DNA from: Roseburia hominis
Lineage (GTDB): Bacteria; Bacillota; Clostridia; Lachnospirales; Lachnospiraceae
Assembly: GCA_021771815.1 (NCBI GenBank)
Contig: JAETOE010000024.1
Coordinates: 1 to 55,876, forward strand
Length of the DNA: 55,876 bases
Reading direction: 5' to 3'
Shown: positions 16,338 through 25,623 of the stretch, piece after piece
How positions within the stretch are numbered: the stretch's first letter is position 1
How the letters are laid out: each line of letters opens with the position of its first letter
Translations under genes and position numbers: made by a program
The notes under the pieces: generated by a model
What the model was told of the DNA's origin: nothing
What the model saw: only the letters and a program-made list of their open reading frames with translations
Database searches by the model: none

Positions 16338-16351
16338 ACGGTTTTCACCGT
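16338..16351. promoter_or_regulatory. 14-bp palindrome between lacI and the binding-protein gene
   Basis: ACGGT-TTTC-ACCGT, a perfect 5-bp inverted repeat with 4-base loop, abutting the lacI stop codon. It may be a second operator or an RNA hairpin controlling the junction. Confidence 0.4.
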
Positions 16352-16352
16352 T

Positions 16353-17399
16353 TTACTTTTTTGAAGAAACCTTTCCCTCTCCCTCGGGAGTGATTCGTCC
16401 TACAGACTGTCCCGGTACTAAGCTTCCTTCTATAACGACTCTCTCAATGAGAGTTGTTCGTGGTTTCTCAATCGAGCCAATCAATCGCTTGGCTGCTTCA
16501 CATCCGATTAATTCGGTATTCTGACGGATCGTCGTAAGCTTCGGATGTAAAAGCTGTGACATTCTTGTTCCGTCATAGCCCGCAACGGAAATATCTCTCG
16601 GTATCCGAAGTCCCATCTCTATGATGGCATTCCTTCCGCCAATCAGCGCGGTATCATCCGGATAAATAATGCAGGTCGGCACATCGGCCAACTGCAAAAG
16701 CTCCTTTGTCTGCCGTTCCGATTCCTTTGTCTCCAGATAAGCGGCGGTTCGGATATATTCGTCCGGAACCTCAAGTCCCAACTGATCCATCGTCCGGTAA
16801 AAGCTTATGAGCCGGTCCTTTGTAACACTGGATGCTTCCTGTCCATGGATATATGCAATTTTTCGGTGCCCCTGCTGGTAGATATACTTCACAAGGTCTT
16901 CCATGCCCTGAATGTTATTTGAGCTTACCGCTGTACAGTTGTGATGTACATAGTCGATTGTCACGACCGGCAGATCACTGTTCATCAGTTCCATGACGTC
17001 CGAATCGCTGTAGTCCGCGCAGACGATCGCGACACCTTCAAAATTGCGATATCTGCTGTGCTCATAATAGGACATCCTGCGGTTCTCGAAACAGGTATTG
17101 ATAAACGTGATATCATATCCCTGCTTCTCCGCCTGAACCTTAAGTCCATTGAGCACCCCCGAGAAATATTCGTGAGTAAGACCGCTGCCCGCTTCCTCCT
17201 CAAAGAGAACTCCTATATTATAGGAACGGTTTGTCTTAAGTGCTCTCGCCGCCGCATTGGGGAAATACCCAAGCGCCTCTGCCGTCTTCTTAATCCGGTT
17301 CTTCGTCTCTTCGCTGACATCCTTCTGGTCATTGAGTGCCTTGCTTACCGTCGCAGTGGAGACACCACATTTTTCAGCAATCGTTTTTAATGATACCAT
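16353..17399 (-). CDS. LacI-family repressor of the cellobiose locus
   Basis: A 348-residue regulator. The N-terminal helix-turn-helix and hinge are canonical (SLKTIAEKCGVSTATVSKAL, then a hinge ending AARALKTNRS), followed by a periplasmic-binding-protein-like sugar domain (DGTRMSQLLHPKLTTIRQ near the C-terminus). The start is put at 17399 because GGAGG lies four bases upstream; the longer frame to 17426 has no site. It is the first gene of the operon with the binding protein and permeases. Identical 14-bp sequences in its own promoter and in that of the divergent phosphorylase are the likely operators. Confidence 0.9.
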   Translation of the reverse strand: MVSLKTIAEKCGVSTATVSKALNDQKDVSEETKNRIKKTAEALGYFPNAAARALKTNRSYNIGVLFEEEAGSGLTHEYFSGVLNGLKVQAEKQGYDITFINTCFENRRMSYYEHSRYRNFEGVAIVCADYSDSDVMELMNSDLPVVTIDYVHHNCTAVSSNNIQGMEDLVKYIYQQGHRKIAYIHGQEASSVTKDRLISFYRTMDQLGLEVPDEYIRTAAYLETKESERQTKELLQLADVPTCIIYPDDTALIGGRNAIIEMGLRIPRDISVAGYDGTRMSQLLHPKLTTIRQNTELIGCEAAKRLIGSIEKPRTTLIERVVIEGSLVPGQSVGRITPEGEGKVSSKK

Positions 17400-17425
17400 G
17401 TGTCCTCCACTCTTTTCGAAAATCA

Positions 17426-17475
17426 CTTAATCGTTTTCGCATCTTTACTATAGTCCTTTTAGGTCAGGATTACAA
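17426..17475 (-). promoter_or_regulatory. lacI operon promoter with LacI-type operator
   Basis: TTGTAA (17470-17475) and TATAGT (17447-17452) with a 17-bp spacer on the minus strand. Immediately downstream, 17426-17439 carries CTTAATCGTTTTCG (plus-strand reading), centred on CG like LacI-family operators. It covers the predicted start, consistent with autorepression. Confidence 0.65.
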
Positions 17476-17585
17476 TACTTTTTTGACATTTCGCCGAAAC
17501 CAACAATTTTTTCTAGCATTTTTTGTGTATTTTTTACATTGTGCACTTCAAGTGCAATTAGAAATATGCATTTTTCGCCTTGTTT

Positions 17586-17599
17586 CTTATACGTTTTCG
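17586..17599. promoter_or_regulatory. Weaker third copy of the operator-like sequence
   Basis: CTTATACGTTTTCG differs at only two positions from the two 14-bp operators. It lies between the divergent promoters and might support repression by DNA looping. The rest of 17480-17700 is an AT-rich spacer in which I see nothing else. Confidence 0.4.
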
Positions 17600-17707
17600 T
17601 TATACAAGCCTGCCTTTTTCAATTTTCGTATCTTTGTTGCTTTCTTCCATATTTGAATTACGTTTTTGTCAATTCTGCTATTTTCATTGATTTTATGCGA
17701 TTTTTCA

Positions 17708-17769
17708 TTGATTTTTCTTCTTTTGCAATGTATACTCTTAGTTAGAAAAAGTCGGCTTAATCGTTTTCG
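17708..17769 (+). promoter_or_regulatory. Cellobiose phosphorylase promoter with LacI-type operator
   Basis: TTGATT (17708-17713), 17-bp spacer, TATACT (17731-17736). The operator CTTAATCGTTTTCG at 17756-17769 is identical to the one in the lacI promoter and sits just downstream of the expected transcription start. Confidence 0.7.
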
Positions 17770-17861
17770 TTCATTTATCTTCAGAAGACGTTTTACTTAC
17801 GATATCTCGAACACGCAGGCGATTCTGTACACTTATTAATATGAAGACGGAGGGTTTACTT

Positions 17862-20336
17862 ATGAAATTCGGTTATTTCGATGATGCCAAAAAAGAATAT
17901 GTCATCACATCCCCGCGGACACCGCTTCCGTGGATCAACTACCTCGGATCGAAGGATTTCTTTTCCCTGATTTCCAACACCGGAGGCGGCTACAGCTTCT
18001 ACAAGGACGCCAAGCTGCTGCGTCTGACCAGATACCGCTACAACAACGTGCCTTATGACAGCAACGGTCATTACTACTATATTAAAGAAGGCGATACCAT
18101 CTGGAACCCGGGCTGGATGCCGACGAAGACCGAACTTGATTCCTACGAATGCCATCACGGTATGGGCTACACCACGTTTTGCAGCGCGAAGAACGGTCTT
18201 TCCGCAGAGCTTACCGCTTTTGTTCCGGTAAATGACAACTGCGAAGTAAATAAGCTCACACTCACGAACACAAGTAATGACGCAAAGGAGTTTTCCGTAT
18301 TCTCTTATGTAGAGTTCTGCCTGTGGAACGCGATGGATGATATGACAAATTTCCAGCGCAATTTTTCCACCGGAGAAGTTGAGGTTCACGGTTCCGCTAT
18401 CTACCATAAGACGGAGTACCGCGAACGCCGCAATCATTATGCGCTCTACGCAGTCAACGCCCCGGTCGCGGGCTTTGACACGGACCGCGATTCCTTCCTC
18501 GGCGCTTACGGTGAGAACTCTGCACCTGAGGTCGTCGTAACAGGTGCCTCCAGGAATTCCGTGGCAAGCGGCTGGGCTCCGGTAGGCTCCCATCACCTCG
18601 CTGTAACGCTTGCTCCGGGCGAGTCCAAGACATATGTCTTTGTTCTTGCTTACATAGAGAATCCGTTGGAAGAGAAATGGATCGGACGCGCCGAGGACGG
18701 CGTGATCAACCGCGCTCCGGCAGAAGCTCTGATGTCCCGCTACGACACCGCCGCGAAAGCCGACGCCGCACTTGCCGAGTTAAAGGCTTACTGGGATGAG
18801 CTGCTCTCCCACTTCACCGTCTCCTCCTCCGAGGAAAAGCTCGACCGTATGGTCAACGTATGGCATCAGTATCAGTGTATGGTAACATTCAATATGAGCC
18901 GTTCCGCTTCCTATTTCGAGTCCGGCATCGGACGCGGCATGGGCTTCCGCGATTCCTGTCAGGATCTCCTTGGCTTTGTGCACCTGATTCCTGACCGCGC
19001 AAGAGAGCGTATCCTTGATATCGCCGCAACGCAGTTCGAAGACGGAAGCGCTTACCATCAGTACCAGCCGCTCACCAAGAAGGGCAATTCCGATATCGGA
19101 AGCGGCTTCAACGACGATCCGCTGTGGCTGATCGCCGGGACAGCCGCCTACATCAAGGAAACAGGCGATTACACGATCCTGGACGAGATGACGCCGTACG
19201 ACAGCGATCCTTCCAAGGCAACGGATTTCATGGAACACTTAAGACGCTCCTTCCACTATACGGTCGAGCATCTCGGACCGCACGGTCTTCCGCTCATCGG
19301 ACGCGCCGACTGGAACGACTGCCTGAACCTGAACTGTTTCTCGACTGAGCCGGGCGAGTCTTTCCAGACGTTCGGTCCGTCGGAAGGTCCGAACGCCGAG
19401 TCCGTCTTTATTGCAGGCATGTTCGTCCGCTACGGAAAGGATTACGCAGCCATCTGCCGTCACAGGGGTCTTGACGGGGAAGCTGCTTTCGCCGAGAAAG
19501 CGATTGCCGATATGGAAAAGACAGTTCTAGGCGCAGGCTGGGACGGCGAGTGGTTCTTGCGCGCGTACGACCACTACAAGAACAAGATCGGTTCGAACGA
19601 GTGCGAAGAAGGCAAGATTTTCATCGAGCCGCAGGGCTTCTGCGTTATGGCGGAAATCGGTTTAAAGGAAGGCAACTGCTTAAAGGCGATGAAATCCGTA
19701 GAGAAGTACCTTGACACCAGGTACGGCATCGTGCTCTTACAGCCTGCTTACCGCAGATATCACGTAGAGCTCGGCGAGATTTCCTCCTATCCGCCGGGAT
19801 ACAAAGAAAATGCAGGTATCTTCTGCCACAACAACCCGTGGATTTCCATTGCGGAGACGGTTGTCGGACGTGGGAACCGCGCATGGCAGGTATATACCAG
19901 AACTTGTCCTGCCTACATTGAGGATATCAGCGAAGTTCACCGCACCGAACCTTACGTATACTCCCAGATGATCGCCGGAAAGGATGCGAAGAATTTCGGT
20001 GAGGCGAAGAACAGTTGGCTGACCGGAACGGCGGCATGGACGTTCCTCGACGTCTCCCAGTTCATCCTCGGCATCCGCCCGGATTACGACGGGCTGATTG
20101 TCGACCCGTGTATTCCTTCTTCCTTAGATGGCTTCACGGCGAAGCGTGATTTCCGCGGCGTGACCTACCGCATCACGGTGAAGAACCCGAACCACAGGGA
20201 AAAAGGCATCGCGTCCATGACGGTAGACGGCGCACCGGTAGACGTTACGGCCGTGAACGGTCTTGGCGTCGGTATGATTCCGGTCGCTCTTGCAGAGGGC
20301 AAAAGGGAGCTTAAGGTCGAAGTCGTGATGGGGTAA
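17862..20336 (+). CDS. Cellobiose phosphorylase (glycoside hydrolase family 94)
   Basis: An 824-residue cytoplasmic enzyme that splits cellobiose with phosphate into glucose 1-phosphate and glucose, saving one ATP relative to hydrolysis. The N-terminus [20 protein letters not shown] and the following [10 protein letters not shown] are characteristic of cellobiose phosphorylases, and the catalytic acid Asp is present in [10 protein letters not shown]. The length matches the family. ATG 17862 is selected over an ATG seven codons upstream because GGAGGG precedes it by seven bases. It is divergent from the ABC importer, with which it shares operator sequences. Cellodextrin phosphorylase is less likely since those enzymes are usually much longer. 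Confidence 0.92.
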   Translation: MKFGYFDDAKKEYVITSPRTPLPWINYLGSKDFFSLISNTGGGYSFYKDAKLLRLTRYRYNNVPYDSNGHYYYIKEGDTIWNPGWMPTKTELDSYECHHGMGYTTFCSAKNGLSAELTAFVPVNDNCEVNKLTLTNTSNDAKEFSVFSYVEFCLWNAMDDMTNFQRNFSTGEVEVHGSAIYHKTEYRERRNHYALYAVNAPVAGFDTDRDSFLGAYGENSAPEVVVTGASRNSVASGWAPVGSHHLAVTLAPGESKTYVFVLAYIENPLEEKWIGRAEDGVINRAPAEALMSRYDTAAKADAALAELKAYWDELLSHFTVSSSEEKLDRMVNVWHQYQCMVTFNMSRSASYFESGIGRGMGFRDSCQDLLGFVHLIPDRARERILDIAATQFEDGSAYHQYQPLTKKGNSDIGSGFNDDPLWLIAGTAAYIKETGDYTILDEMTPYDSDPSKATDFMEHLRRSFHYTVEHLGPHGLPLIGRADWNDCLNLNCFSTEPGESFQTFGPSEGPNAESVFIAGMFVRYGKDYAAICRHRGLDGEAAFAEKAIADMEKTVLGAGWDGEWFLRAYDHYKNKIGSNECEEGKIFIEPQGFCVMAEIGLKEGNCLKAMKSVEKYLDTRYGIVLLQPAYRRYHVELGEISSYPPGYKENAGIFCHNNPWISIAETVVGRGNRAWQVYTRTCPAYIEDISEVHRTEPYVYSQMIAGKDAKNFGEAKNSWLTGTAAWTFLDVSQFILGIRPDYDGLIVDPCIPSSLDGFTAKRDFRGVTYRITVKNPNHREKGIASMTVDGAPVDVTAVNGLGVGMIPVALAEGKRELKVEVVMG

Positions 20337-20367
20337 GCGCCTCCTTTCCTGTTCATTTCTTATTACA

Positions 20368-20408
20368 AAACGCTGAAGGTGCCGGTTCTGCCGGCGCTTT
20401 CGGCGTTT
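20368..20408 (+). terminator. Terminator after cellobiose phosphorylase
   Basis: An imperfect hairpin formed by AACGC/GCGTT and GCCGG/CCGGC segments, ending in a weak T run, about 30 bp after the stop codon. Confidence 0.55.
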
Positions 20409-20420
20409 CCCTGATATTTT

Positions 20421-20480
20421 TTTATCATAGCTGACAAGAATTTATCATTCCTGACAATATATTATCAATTATTGTAAGCG
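20421..20480 (+). repeat. Three tandem 20-bp repeats upstream of the PFP promoter
   Basis: Copies at 20421-20440 and 20441-20460 share the form TTTATCATnnCTGACAAnAn; a degenerate third copy (ATTATCAATTATTG) follows at 20461 and runs into the -35 region. The 20-bp period, about two turns of DNA, would place bound proteins on the same face. Confidence 0.6.
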
Positions 20481-20500
20481 CTTTCAAAGTGTGCTACACT
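20472..20500 (+). promoter_or_regulatory. PFP promoter overlapped by a CcpA cre site
   Basis: TTGTAA (20472-20477), 17 bp, TACACT (20495-20500). The sequence TGTAAGCGCTTTCA at 20473-20486 fits the cre consensus for CcpA and overlaps the -35 box, so catabolite repression is expected. Confidence 0.75.
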
Positions 20501-20567
20501 GAAACAAATTGGTGTTTATTGCACAGTCAACAGGTTCATTTCATTTTTTATCACACAGGAGGTAACT

Positions 20568-21797
20568 ATGGTAGGTAATGTAATTGTGGGACAGTCCGGC
20601 GGACCGACCGCCGTCATCAACTCGAGTCTTGCAGGCGTGTACAAGACAGCCAAAGATCTCGGCGCAAAGAAAGTATACGGTATGCGCTACGGTATTCAGG
20701 GATTTCTCGAGAAAAACATTGTGGATATGGACGAGAAGATTCGTTCCGATCTGGATCTGGAGCTGTTAAAGCGGACTCCTTCCGCATTTTTAGGTTCCTG
20801 CCGCTACAAGCTCCCGGATATCTGCGATGACAAGGAGCTTTACGAGAAAATTTTTGCTATTCTGGAAGAATACCAGATCACGGCATTTTTCTATATCGGC
20901 GGAAACGACTCCATGGACACCATCAAGAAGCTTTCCGACTATGCGATCATTATTAACAGCGATATCCGTTTCATCGGCGTTCCGAAGACAATCGACAACG
21001 ACCTCGCCGCAACCGACCACACTCCGGGTTTCGGAAGCGCCGCGAAATACATTGCTTCCGTCACAAAAGAGATCATCCGCGACGGTCTTGTATACGACGT
21101 CAAGAATGTCGCTATCATTGAGATTATGGGGCGAAATGCAGGCTGGCTGACCGGCGCCGCCGCGCTTGCGCGCTGCGAGGACTGCGAGGGCGTAGACCTT
21201 CTGTATCTGCCGGAGCTTCCGTTCGACGTGGATGCCTTTATCGAGAAGATCGGCGAGCTTTTGAAAAAGAAAAATTCTATTGTTGTCGCCGTCTCCGAGG
21301 GTATCAAGACCGCTGACGGCAAGTACGTTTTCGAACTGACAAGCCATACCGAGTATGTCGATTCCTTCGGTCACAAGCAGTTGAGCGGTACGGCGCGCTA
21401 TCTCTCCTCCTTAGTCAGTGAGAAATTCGGCTGCAAATCGCGTTCCATCGAGCTTTCCACCCTGCAGCGCTGCGCGGGGCACTTAACCTCCCGCGTCGAT
21501 ATCACTGAAGCATATCAGGTCGGCGGTTCTGCGGTAAAGGCGGCTTTCGAGGGCGACACCGGAAAGGTCGTGATCCTAAACCGTGTCTCAAACGACCCGT
21601 ATATCTGCACTACCGACCTCTACGATGTACATAAGGTAGCAAATATCGAGAAGAAGGTTCCGTTGGAGTGGATCACAAACGACGGCACCTATGTCAGCGA
21701 CAAGCTGGTAAATTATATCCGCCCGCTGATTCAAGCAGAACTTACTCCGATTATGATTACCGGACAGCCGCGCCATATCGTGATCGACCGCCAATAG
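20568..21797 (+). CDS. pfp: Pyrophosphate-dependent 6-phosphofructokinase
   Basis: A 409-residue cytoplasmic glycolytic enzyme that phosphorylates fructose 6-phosphate using PPi. The motif GGNDSMD has Asp where ATP-dependent enzymes have Gly, and it is followed by PKTIDNDL with the catalytic Asp; both are signatures of PPi-dependent PFKs. The glycine-rich GQSGGPTAVINSSL is at the N-terminus. The start is supported by AGGAGG. It lies downstream of cellobiose phosphorylase but has its own promoter and cre site. Using PPi makes the step reversible and saves ATP, in keeping with the phosphorolytic sugar locus next to it. Confidence 0.93.
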   Translation: MVGNVIVGQSGGPTAVINSSLAGVYKTAKDLGAKKVYGMRYGIQGFLEKNIVDMDEKIRSDLDLELLKRTPSAFLGSCRYKLPDICDDKELYEKIFAILEEYQITAFFYIGGNDSMDTIKKLSDYAIIINSDIRFIGVPKTIDNDLAATDHTPGFGSAAKYIASVTKEIIRDGLVYDVKNVAIIEIMGRNAGWLTGAAALARCEDCEGVDLLYLPELPFDVDAFIEKIGELLKKKNSIVVAVSEGIKTADGKYVFELTSHTEYVDSFGHKQLSGTARYLSSLVSEKFGCKSRSIELSTLQRCAGHLTSRVDITEAYQVGGSAVKAAFEGDTGKVVILNRVSNDPYICTTDLYDVHKVANIEKKVPLEWITNDGTYVSDKLVNYIRPLIQAELTPIMITGQPRHIVIDRQ

Positions 21798-21927
21798 CTG
21801 TGCGTGCCGAAATATCATCTCATACAGGGTGTACAGAGAAATTGTCGCAATAAGAATTATGTGTATTGAAAACCATTCTTCATATGACAGATACCACACA
21901 TACCTGTAACCCGGCAGAAAACATAAA

Positions 21928-21972
21928 AAGGGAAAATGGAAAGTCCGTATATCGGCTTTTCATTTTCCCTTC
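21928..21972. terminator. Bidirectional terminator between pfp and the nitroreductase gene
   Basis: A long hairpin: AAGGGAAAATG pairs with CATTTTCCCTT, with further pairing inside (CCG/CGG). A and T runs flank it on both strands, so it can end both converging transcripts. Confidence 0.75.
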
Positions 21973-22016
21973 TCTTATCCTATTTCACGTCTTATTCATG
22001 ACGTTTCACACTTATC

Positions 22017-22754
22017 CTATTTCTCATCGGGCGCAAATGCCCGCAGATACTGTTCTACCGAACGCGACATTTCCCTCGAAAAATCAGAATTATATTTCCG
22101 GTCACAGAATGCCTTAAGCCACGTTTCATATCGTTCTGCCTCTTCTGAACGAAAGACCGTTTCCCGAAGCTGTGCCCCATCCATCCGACGATATCCATTT
22201 TCATGCACGATATGCTTCATTGCAGCGCGCTCCGGTTTTCTTCGCTCCCTCTGTTGCTCCGTCGGATATCCAAAGACCAGCATTGCCGCAGGAAACACAT
22301 ACGCCGGAAGATGCAGCATCTCGCGGTGCAGTTCGCAGTTTTCCATAATATCTCCGACATAGCAGGAGCCGATACCGAGGCTTTCCGCCGCCACAACCGC
22401 ATTCTGAGCCACGATGAGCGCATCGGACACCGCAAGCAGCAAATCGCCCGCCCGGGGCTTTCTTGGCTGACAGCCTCCGATTTCAAACGCATCATACCAT
22501 TTCTGACAGTCTGCACAGAAAATGAGAACCATCTTCGCATCTGCAATAAAAGGCTGATGGTCGCAGGATTCCGCCAGTCTGTCTTTCAATCCCTGATCCG
22601 TGATATCAAGAATGGTATATAACTGCTGATTTCCCGCACTCGGCGCCTGTACTGCCGCCTCAAGAATGGTGTTCTTTTCATTCTCTGTAATCTCCTGATC
22701 CGTGAAAACACGCATGGACTTTCTGCGATATAATTGTCTGATCGTCTCGTTCAT
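22017..22754 (-). CDS. Nitroreductase-family flavoprotein
   Basis: A 245-residue protein of the FMN-dependent nitroreductase fold: RRKSMRVFTDQEI and APSAGNQQLYTILDI at the N-terminus bind FMN, and ESLGIGSCYVGDIMEN is the usual mid-protein motif. Reactions in this family include NAD(P)H-dependent reduction of nitro compounds and quinones; the substrate here is unknown. It begins 10 bp after the pyruvate kinase gene and so is the last gene of the arcC-pyk operon. A C-terminal extension of about 60 charged residues is longer than in the minimal family members. Confidence 0.87.
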   Translation of the reverse strand: MNETIRQLYRRKSMRVFTDQEITENEKNTILEAAVQAPSAGNQQLYTILDITDQGLKDRLAESCDHQPFIADAKMVLIFCADCQKWYDAFEIGGCQPRKPRAGDLLLAVSDALIVAQNAVVAAESLGIGSCYVGDIMENCELHREMLHLPAYVFPAAMLVFGYPTEQQRERRKPERAAMKHIVHENGYRRMDGAQLRETVFRSEEAERYETWLKAFCDRKYNSDFSREMSRSVEQYLRAFAPDEK

Positions 22755-22763
22755 AATCCCCCG

Positions 22764-24542
22764 TTAATTTGCGCTTACAACGCCGCTCTCACAGTCAAGT
22801 TCCACAAACGCGCTGGATTTTAAGATATCGAGCGCATTCTTCGCCCCGATCAATACCGGAATGTCCAGACACGGACCTGCGATCGCCGCGTGACAATTCT
22901 CACTGTCCGCTTCTACGATCAATCCCGACGCTGCACGCATCTGCTCCATCATATGATTGTTCGTATCCGCCGCAACGATGATGTCTCCTTCCTTGAAATT
23001 CGCAAGATCAGCCTCGGTGTGGCAGACGCAGAGATTCGCACATACCTTCCTGCCCGCAACGCCCTTGCCCTTCACGAGAATGTGTCCGGCAACCTGCACC
23101 TTGATAAGGTTCGTCGTACCCGATACGCCAAGCGGTACGCCCGCGGTCAGCACGACCACGTCGCCTTTACTGATCATGCCCGCATTCTCTGCGGTATCTA
23201 CTGCGTAATCAAAGAGTTCTTCCGCCTCGCTCTTTTCCTCCAAAAGAAGCGGCGCAACGCCCCACGAAAGCCCGAGCTGACGGTACACCTTCTGTGTCAG
23301 ACATGCACCGATAATCGGGGAATACGGGCGGTACTTGGAAATCATGCGCGCTGTGCGCCCTGATTTACTTACGGTAAGAATGGCTGCCGCGTTAAGATCC
23401 GCCGCCATCATACAGGTCGCATGGGAAATCGCGTTCGTAACGTCCGGATTGCTCATCGTCTTGCGGTCCTTAAACCGCTGCAGATAATTAATATCCTGCT
23501 CCGTGCGGATGGCGATACGCACCATCGTCTTGAGCGCCTCGACCGGATACATTCCGGCAGCCGTTTCGCCGGAGAGCATCGTCGCGCTCGTTCCGTCGTA
23601 AATCGCATTTGCAACGTCGGTCGCCTCGGCACGGGTCGGTCTTGGATGCTTCATCATGGAATCGAGCATCTGCGTCGCCGTGATAACTACCTTTCCTGCT
23701 CCGCTGACTTTCTTGATAATCATTTTCTGGATGACCGGAACATCCTCGAGCGGAATCTCCACGCCCATATCGCCGCGGGCCACCATGATGCCGTCCGATA
23801 CGCGGATGATTTCGTCAATGTTCTGCACGCCCTGCATATTCTCGATCTTCGCGATAATATGAATACCCTCGCCGCCCTTTTCCTCAAGGATCCTGCGGAT
23901 CGCGAGCACGTCGTCCGCCGAACGCACGAATGACGCCGCAATAAAATCATAGTCGTTTTCCATCGCGAACACAATATCACTGTAATCTTTCTCGCTGATA
24001 TACGGCATTGTCAATTCCACGTTCGGCACATTCACGCCCTTCTTATTGGAAATCACACCGTCATTTGTCACGGTACAGACAATATTCATCGGCACTCTGC
24101 CCTTAACGTCCATCTTCGCTCCCGAGGCGGGCTCGATCTTCCTTACTTCCATGCCGACAAGACCGTCATCGATCAAGATTGTATCCCCCGGCTTCACATC
24201 GTTTGGCAGATCCTTGTAGGTGATGGAAACCCGTTTCGCATCTCCCATGATTTCTTCCGTCGTCAGTGTAAAGGTCTGCCCGCTCTTAAGCTCCACCTTC
24301 CCATCCGCAAACTCCATCAGACGGATTTCCGGTCCCTTCGTGTCAAGCAGCGCCGCCACCGGACGTTTCAGTTCATCACACAGCTTTCGCAGCATTTTAA
24401 GGCGTCCCATCTGCTCTTCGTGCGAACCATGCGAGAAGTTAAAACGCGCTACGTTCATTCCCTCCTCAATCAGGCTTCTCAACACCTTTTCATCATCTGT
24501 GGATGGTCCTAACGTACATACAATCTTGGTCTTTCTAAACAT
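22764..24542 (-). CDS. pyk: Pyruvate kinase with C-terminal PEP-utiliser domain
   Basis: A 592-residue glycolytic enzyme making pyruvate and ATP from PEP and ADP. It has the TIM-barrel motifs FRKTKIVCTLGPS, ARFNFSHGSHEEQ, MVARGDMGVEIPLEDV and ATQMLDSMMKHPRPTRAEA. Residues 485-592 form the extra domain related to the mobile phospho-histidine domain of PEP synthases, ending in SENCHAAIAG and DIPVLIGA; this two-domain type is typical of Bacilli and Clostridia. It lies 22 bp after the carbamate kinase gene. The start has a GGAAAAG site. Confidence 0.95.
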   Translation of the reverse strand: MFRKTKIVCTLGPSTDDEKVLRSLIEEGMNVARFNFSHGSHEEQMGRLKMLRKLCDELKRPVAALLDTKGPEIRLMEFADGKVELKSGQTFTLTTEEIMGDAKRVSITYKDLPNDVKPGDTILIDDGLVGMEVRKIEPASGAKMDVKGRVPMNIVCTVTNDGVISNKKGVNVPNVELTMPYISEKDYSDIVFAMENDYDFIAASFVRSADDVLAIRRILEEKGGEGIHIIAKIENMQGVQNIDEIIRVSDGIMVARGDMGVEIPLEDVPVIQKMIIKKVSGAGKVVITATQMLDSMMKHPRPTRAEATDVANAIYDGTSATMLSGETAAGMYPVEALKTMVRIAIRTEQDINYLQRFKDRKTMSNPDVTNAISHATCMMAADLNAAAILTVSKSGRTARMISKYRPYSPIIGACLTQKVYRQLGLSWGVAPLLLEEKSEAEELFDYAVDTAENAGMISKGDVVVLTAGVPLGVSGTTNLIKVQVAGHILVKGKGVAGRKVCANLCVCHTEADLANFKEGDIIVAADTNNHMMEQMRAASGLIVEADSENCHAAIAGPCLDIPVLIGAKNALDILKSSAFVELDCESGVVSAN

Positions 24543-24564
24543 TCTTTTCCTTTCTCACTCCTAT

Positions 24565-25497
24565 TTATTTCGTAATCATCGTACCCATTCCGCCGGTCAA
24601 CTGGCTTCCATCCTTGTGAAGCTTCGTAATCAAAGCCGAACGGATCGCAGAATCGCCGATAAAATCAACTGCCGCCTGAATCTTAGGCAGCATATCGTCC
24701 TCGCCGAACTGCCCCTGCTCCATATAGCGTCTCGCCTCGGCAACCGTTATAGAAGAAAGCGCACGTTCATTCTCCGTGCCGTAATCCAGACATACGTTTT
24801 CCACGCTGGTCAGGATCACGAGCATATCTGCCTCCAAAAGCTCCGCCAGTTTGCCCGCCGCAAGATCCTTCTCGATGACCGCGCCGGCGCCTTTGAGATT
24901 ATTATCCTGTGCAAGCACCGGAATTCCGCCTCCGCCACATGCAACGACAATCTGATCCGCATCGGTCAGCGCACGGATCGCGTCAATCTCCACGATATCG
25001 ATCGGCTTCGGGGCAGCCACGATACGACGATAACCGTTCTCGACCTTCTTCACATGATTGCCCTTCTTCTCCTCAGCCTCCGCTTCTTCCTCCGTCATGA
25101 CACGTCCGATAACCTTGCTCGGCTTGTAAAATGCCTCGTCATACGGATCAACGACCACCTGCGTCAGCACGGTAGAGACTGTCTTATAAATACCTCTGTT
25201 CAGCAGTTCCGCGCGAATCGCATTCTGCAGATCGTAGCCGATATAGCCCTGGCTCATCGCAGAGCAGACAGACATCGGTGTCGCCGTATATTCCGGATAC
25301 AGACGGCAGAACTCATTCATCGCCGTATGAATCATCCCCACCTGCGGACCGTTGCTGTGCGTAATCACCACCTGATAGTCCTCACGGATAAAATCCGCCA
25401 CCGCTTTCGCCGTGCGCTTCGTCGCTTCCTTCTGCTCCGGCAGCGTCGTCCCCAGTGCTTCATGTCCTAACGCGATAACAATTTTTTTCTTTTTCAT
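24565..25497 (-). CDS. arcC: Carbamate kinase
   Basis: A 310-residue cytoplasmic enzyme interconverting carbamoyl phosphate plus ADP with ATP and carbamate. Recognised by IALGHEALGTTLPEQ at the N-terminus, THSNGPQVGMI, AVIEKDLAAGKLAELL, and the C-terminal ITKLHKDGSQLTGGMGTMITK. Usually it ends arginine or purine fermentation. Here it heads an operon with pyruvate kinase, placing two substrate-level phosphorylation enzymes under one promoter; arcA and arcB are not in the window. The start follows GGAGGAAATAG. An 18-bp perfect palindrome lies in its leader. Confidence 0.93.
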   Translation of the reverse strand: MKKKKIVIALGHEALGTTLPEQKEATKRTAKAVADFIREDYQVVITHSNGPQVGMIHTAMNEFCRLYPEYTATPMSVCSAMSQGYIGYDLQNAIRAELLNRGIYKTVSTVLTQVVVDPYDEAFYKPSKVIGRVMTEEEAEAEEKKGNHVKKVENGYRRIVAAPKPIDIVEIDAIRALTDADQIVVACGGGGIPVLAQDNNLKGAGAVIEKDLAAGKLAELLEADMLVILTSVENVCLDYGTENERALSSITVAEARRYMEQGQFGEDDMLPKIQAAVDFIGDSAIRSALITKLHKDGSQLTGGMGTMITK

Positions 25498-25538
25498 ATC
25501 TATTTCCTCCGATGCTTATACAACACTCACCGCTCTTC

Positions 25539-25556
25539 GAACGTGTAAACACGTTC
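25539..25556. promoter_or_regulatory. 18-bp perfect palindrome in the arcC leader
   Basis: GAACGTGTAAACACGTTC, a perfect 7-bp inverted repeat with a 4-base centre, about 40 bp upstream of the arcC start. A candidate -10 (TACAAT) lies upstream of it on the minus strand. It suits a dimeric repressor or an mRNA hairpin. Confidence 0.5.
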
Positions 25557-25623
25557 TTCTCACTTGCGCTCATTGTATCATGAATAGTATAACCTATGCA
25601 ATGGCGAACTTATCATGGAAACG

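Noticed and set aside
18780-19238. Minus-strand frame within cellobiose phosphorylase
   Set aside because: Shadow of a confidently assigned gene; no start site or motif.
24220-25470. A 416-codon open frame on the plus strand
   Set aside because: It lies antisense to arcC and pyk, which have clear motifs; its composition (many Arg, His, Leu, Ser) is typical of a shadow frame and no ribosome site is present.
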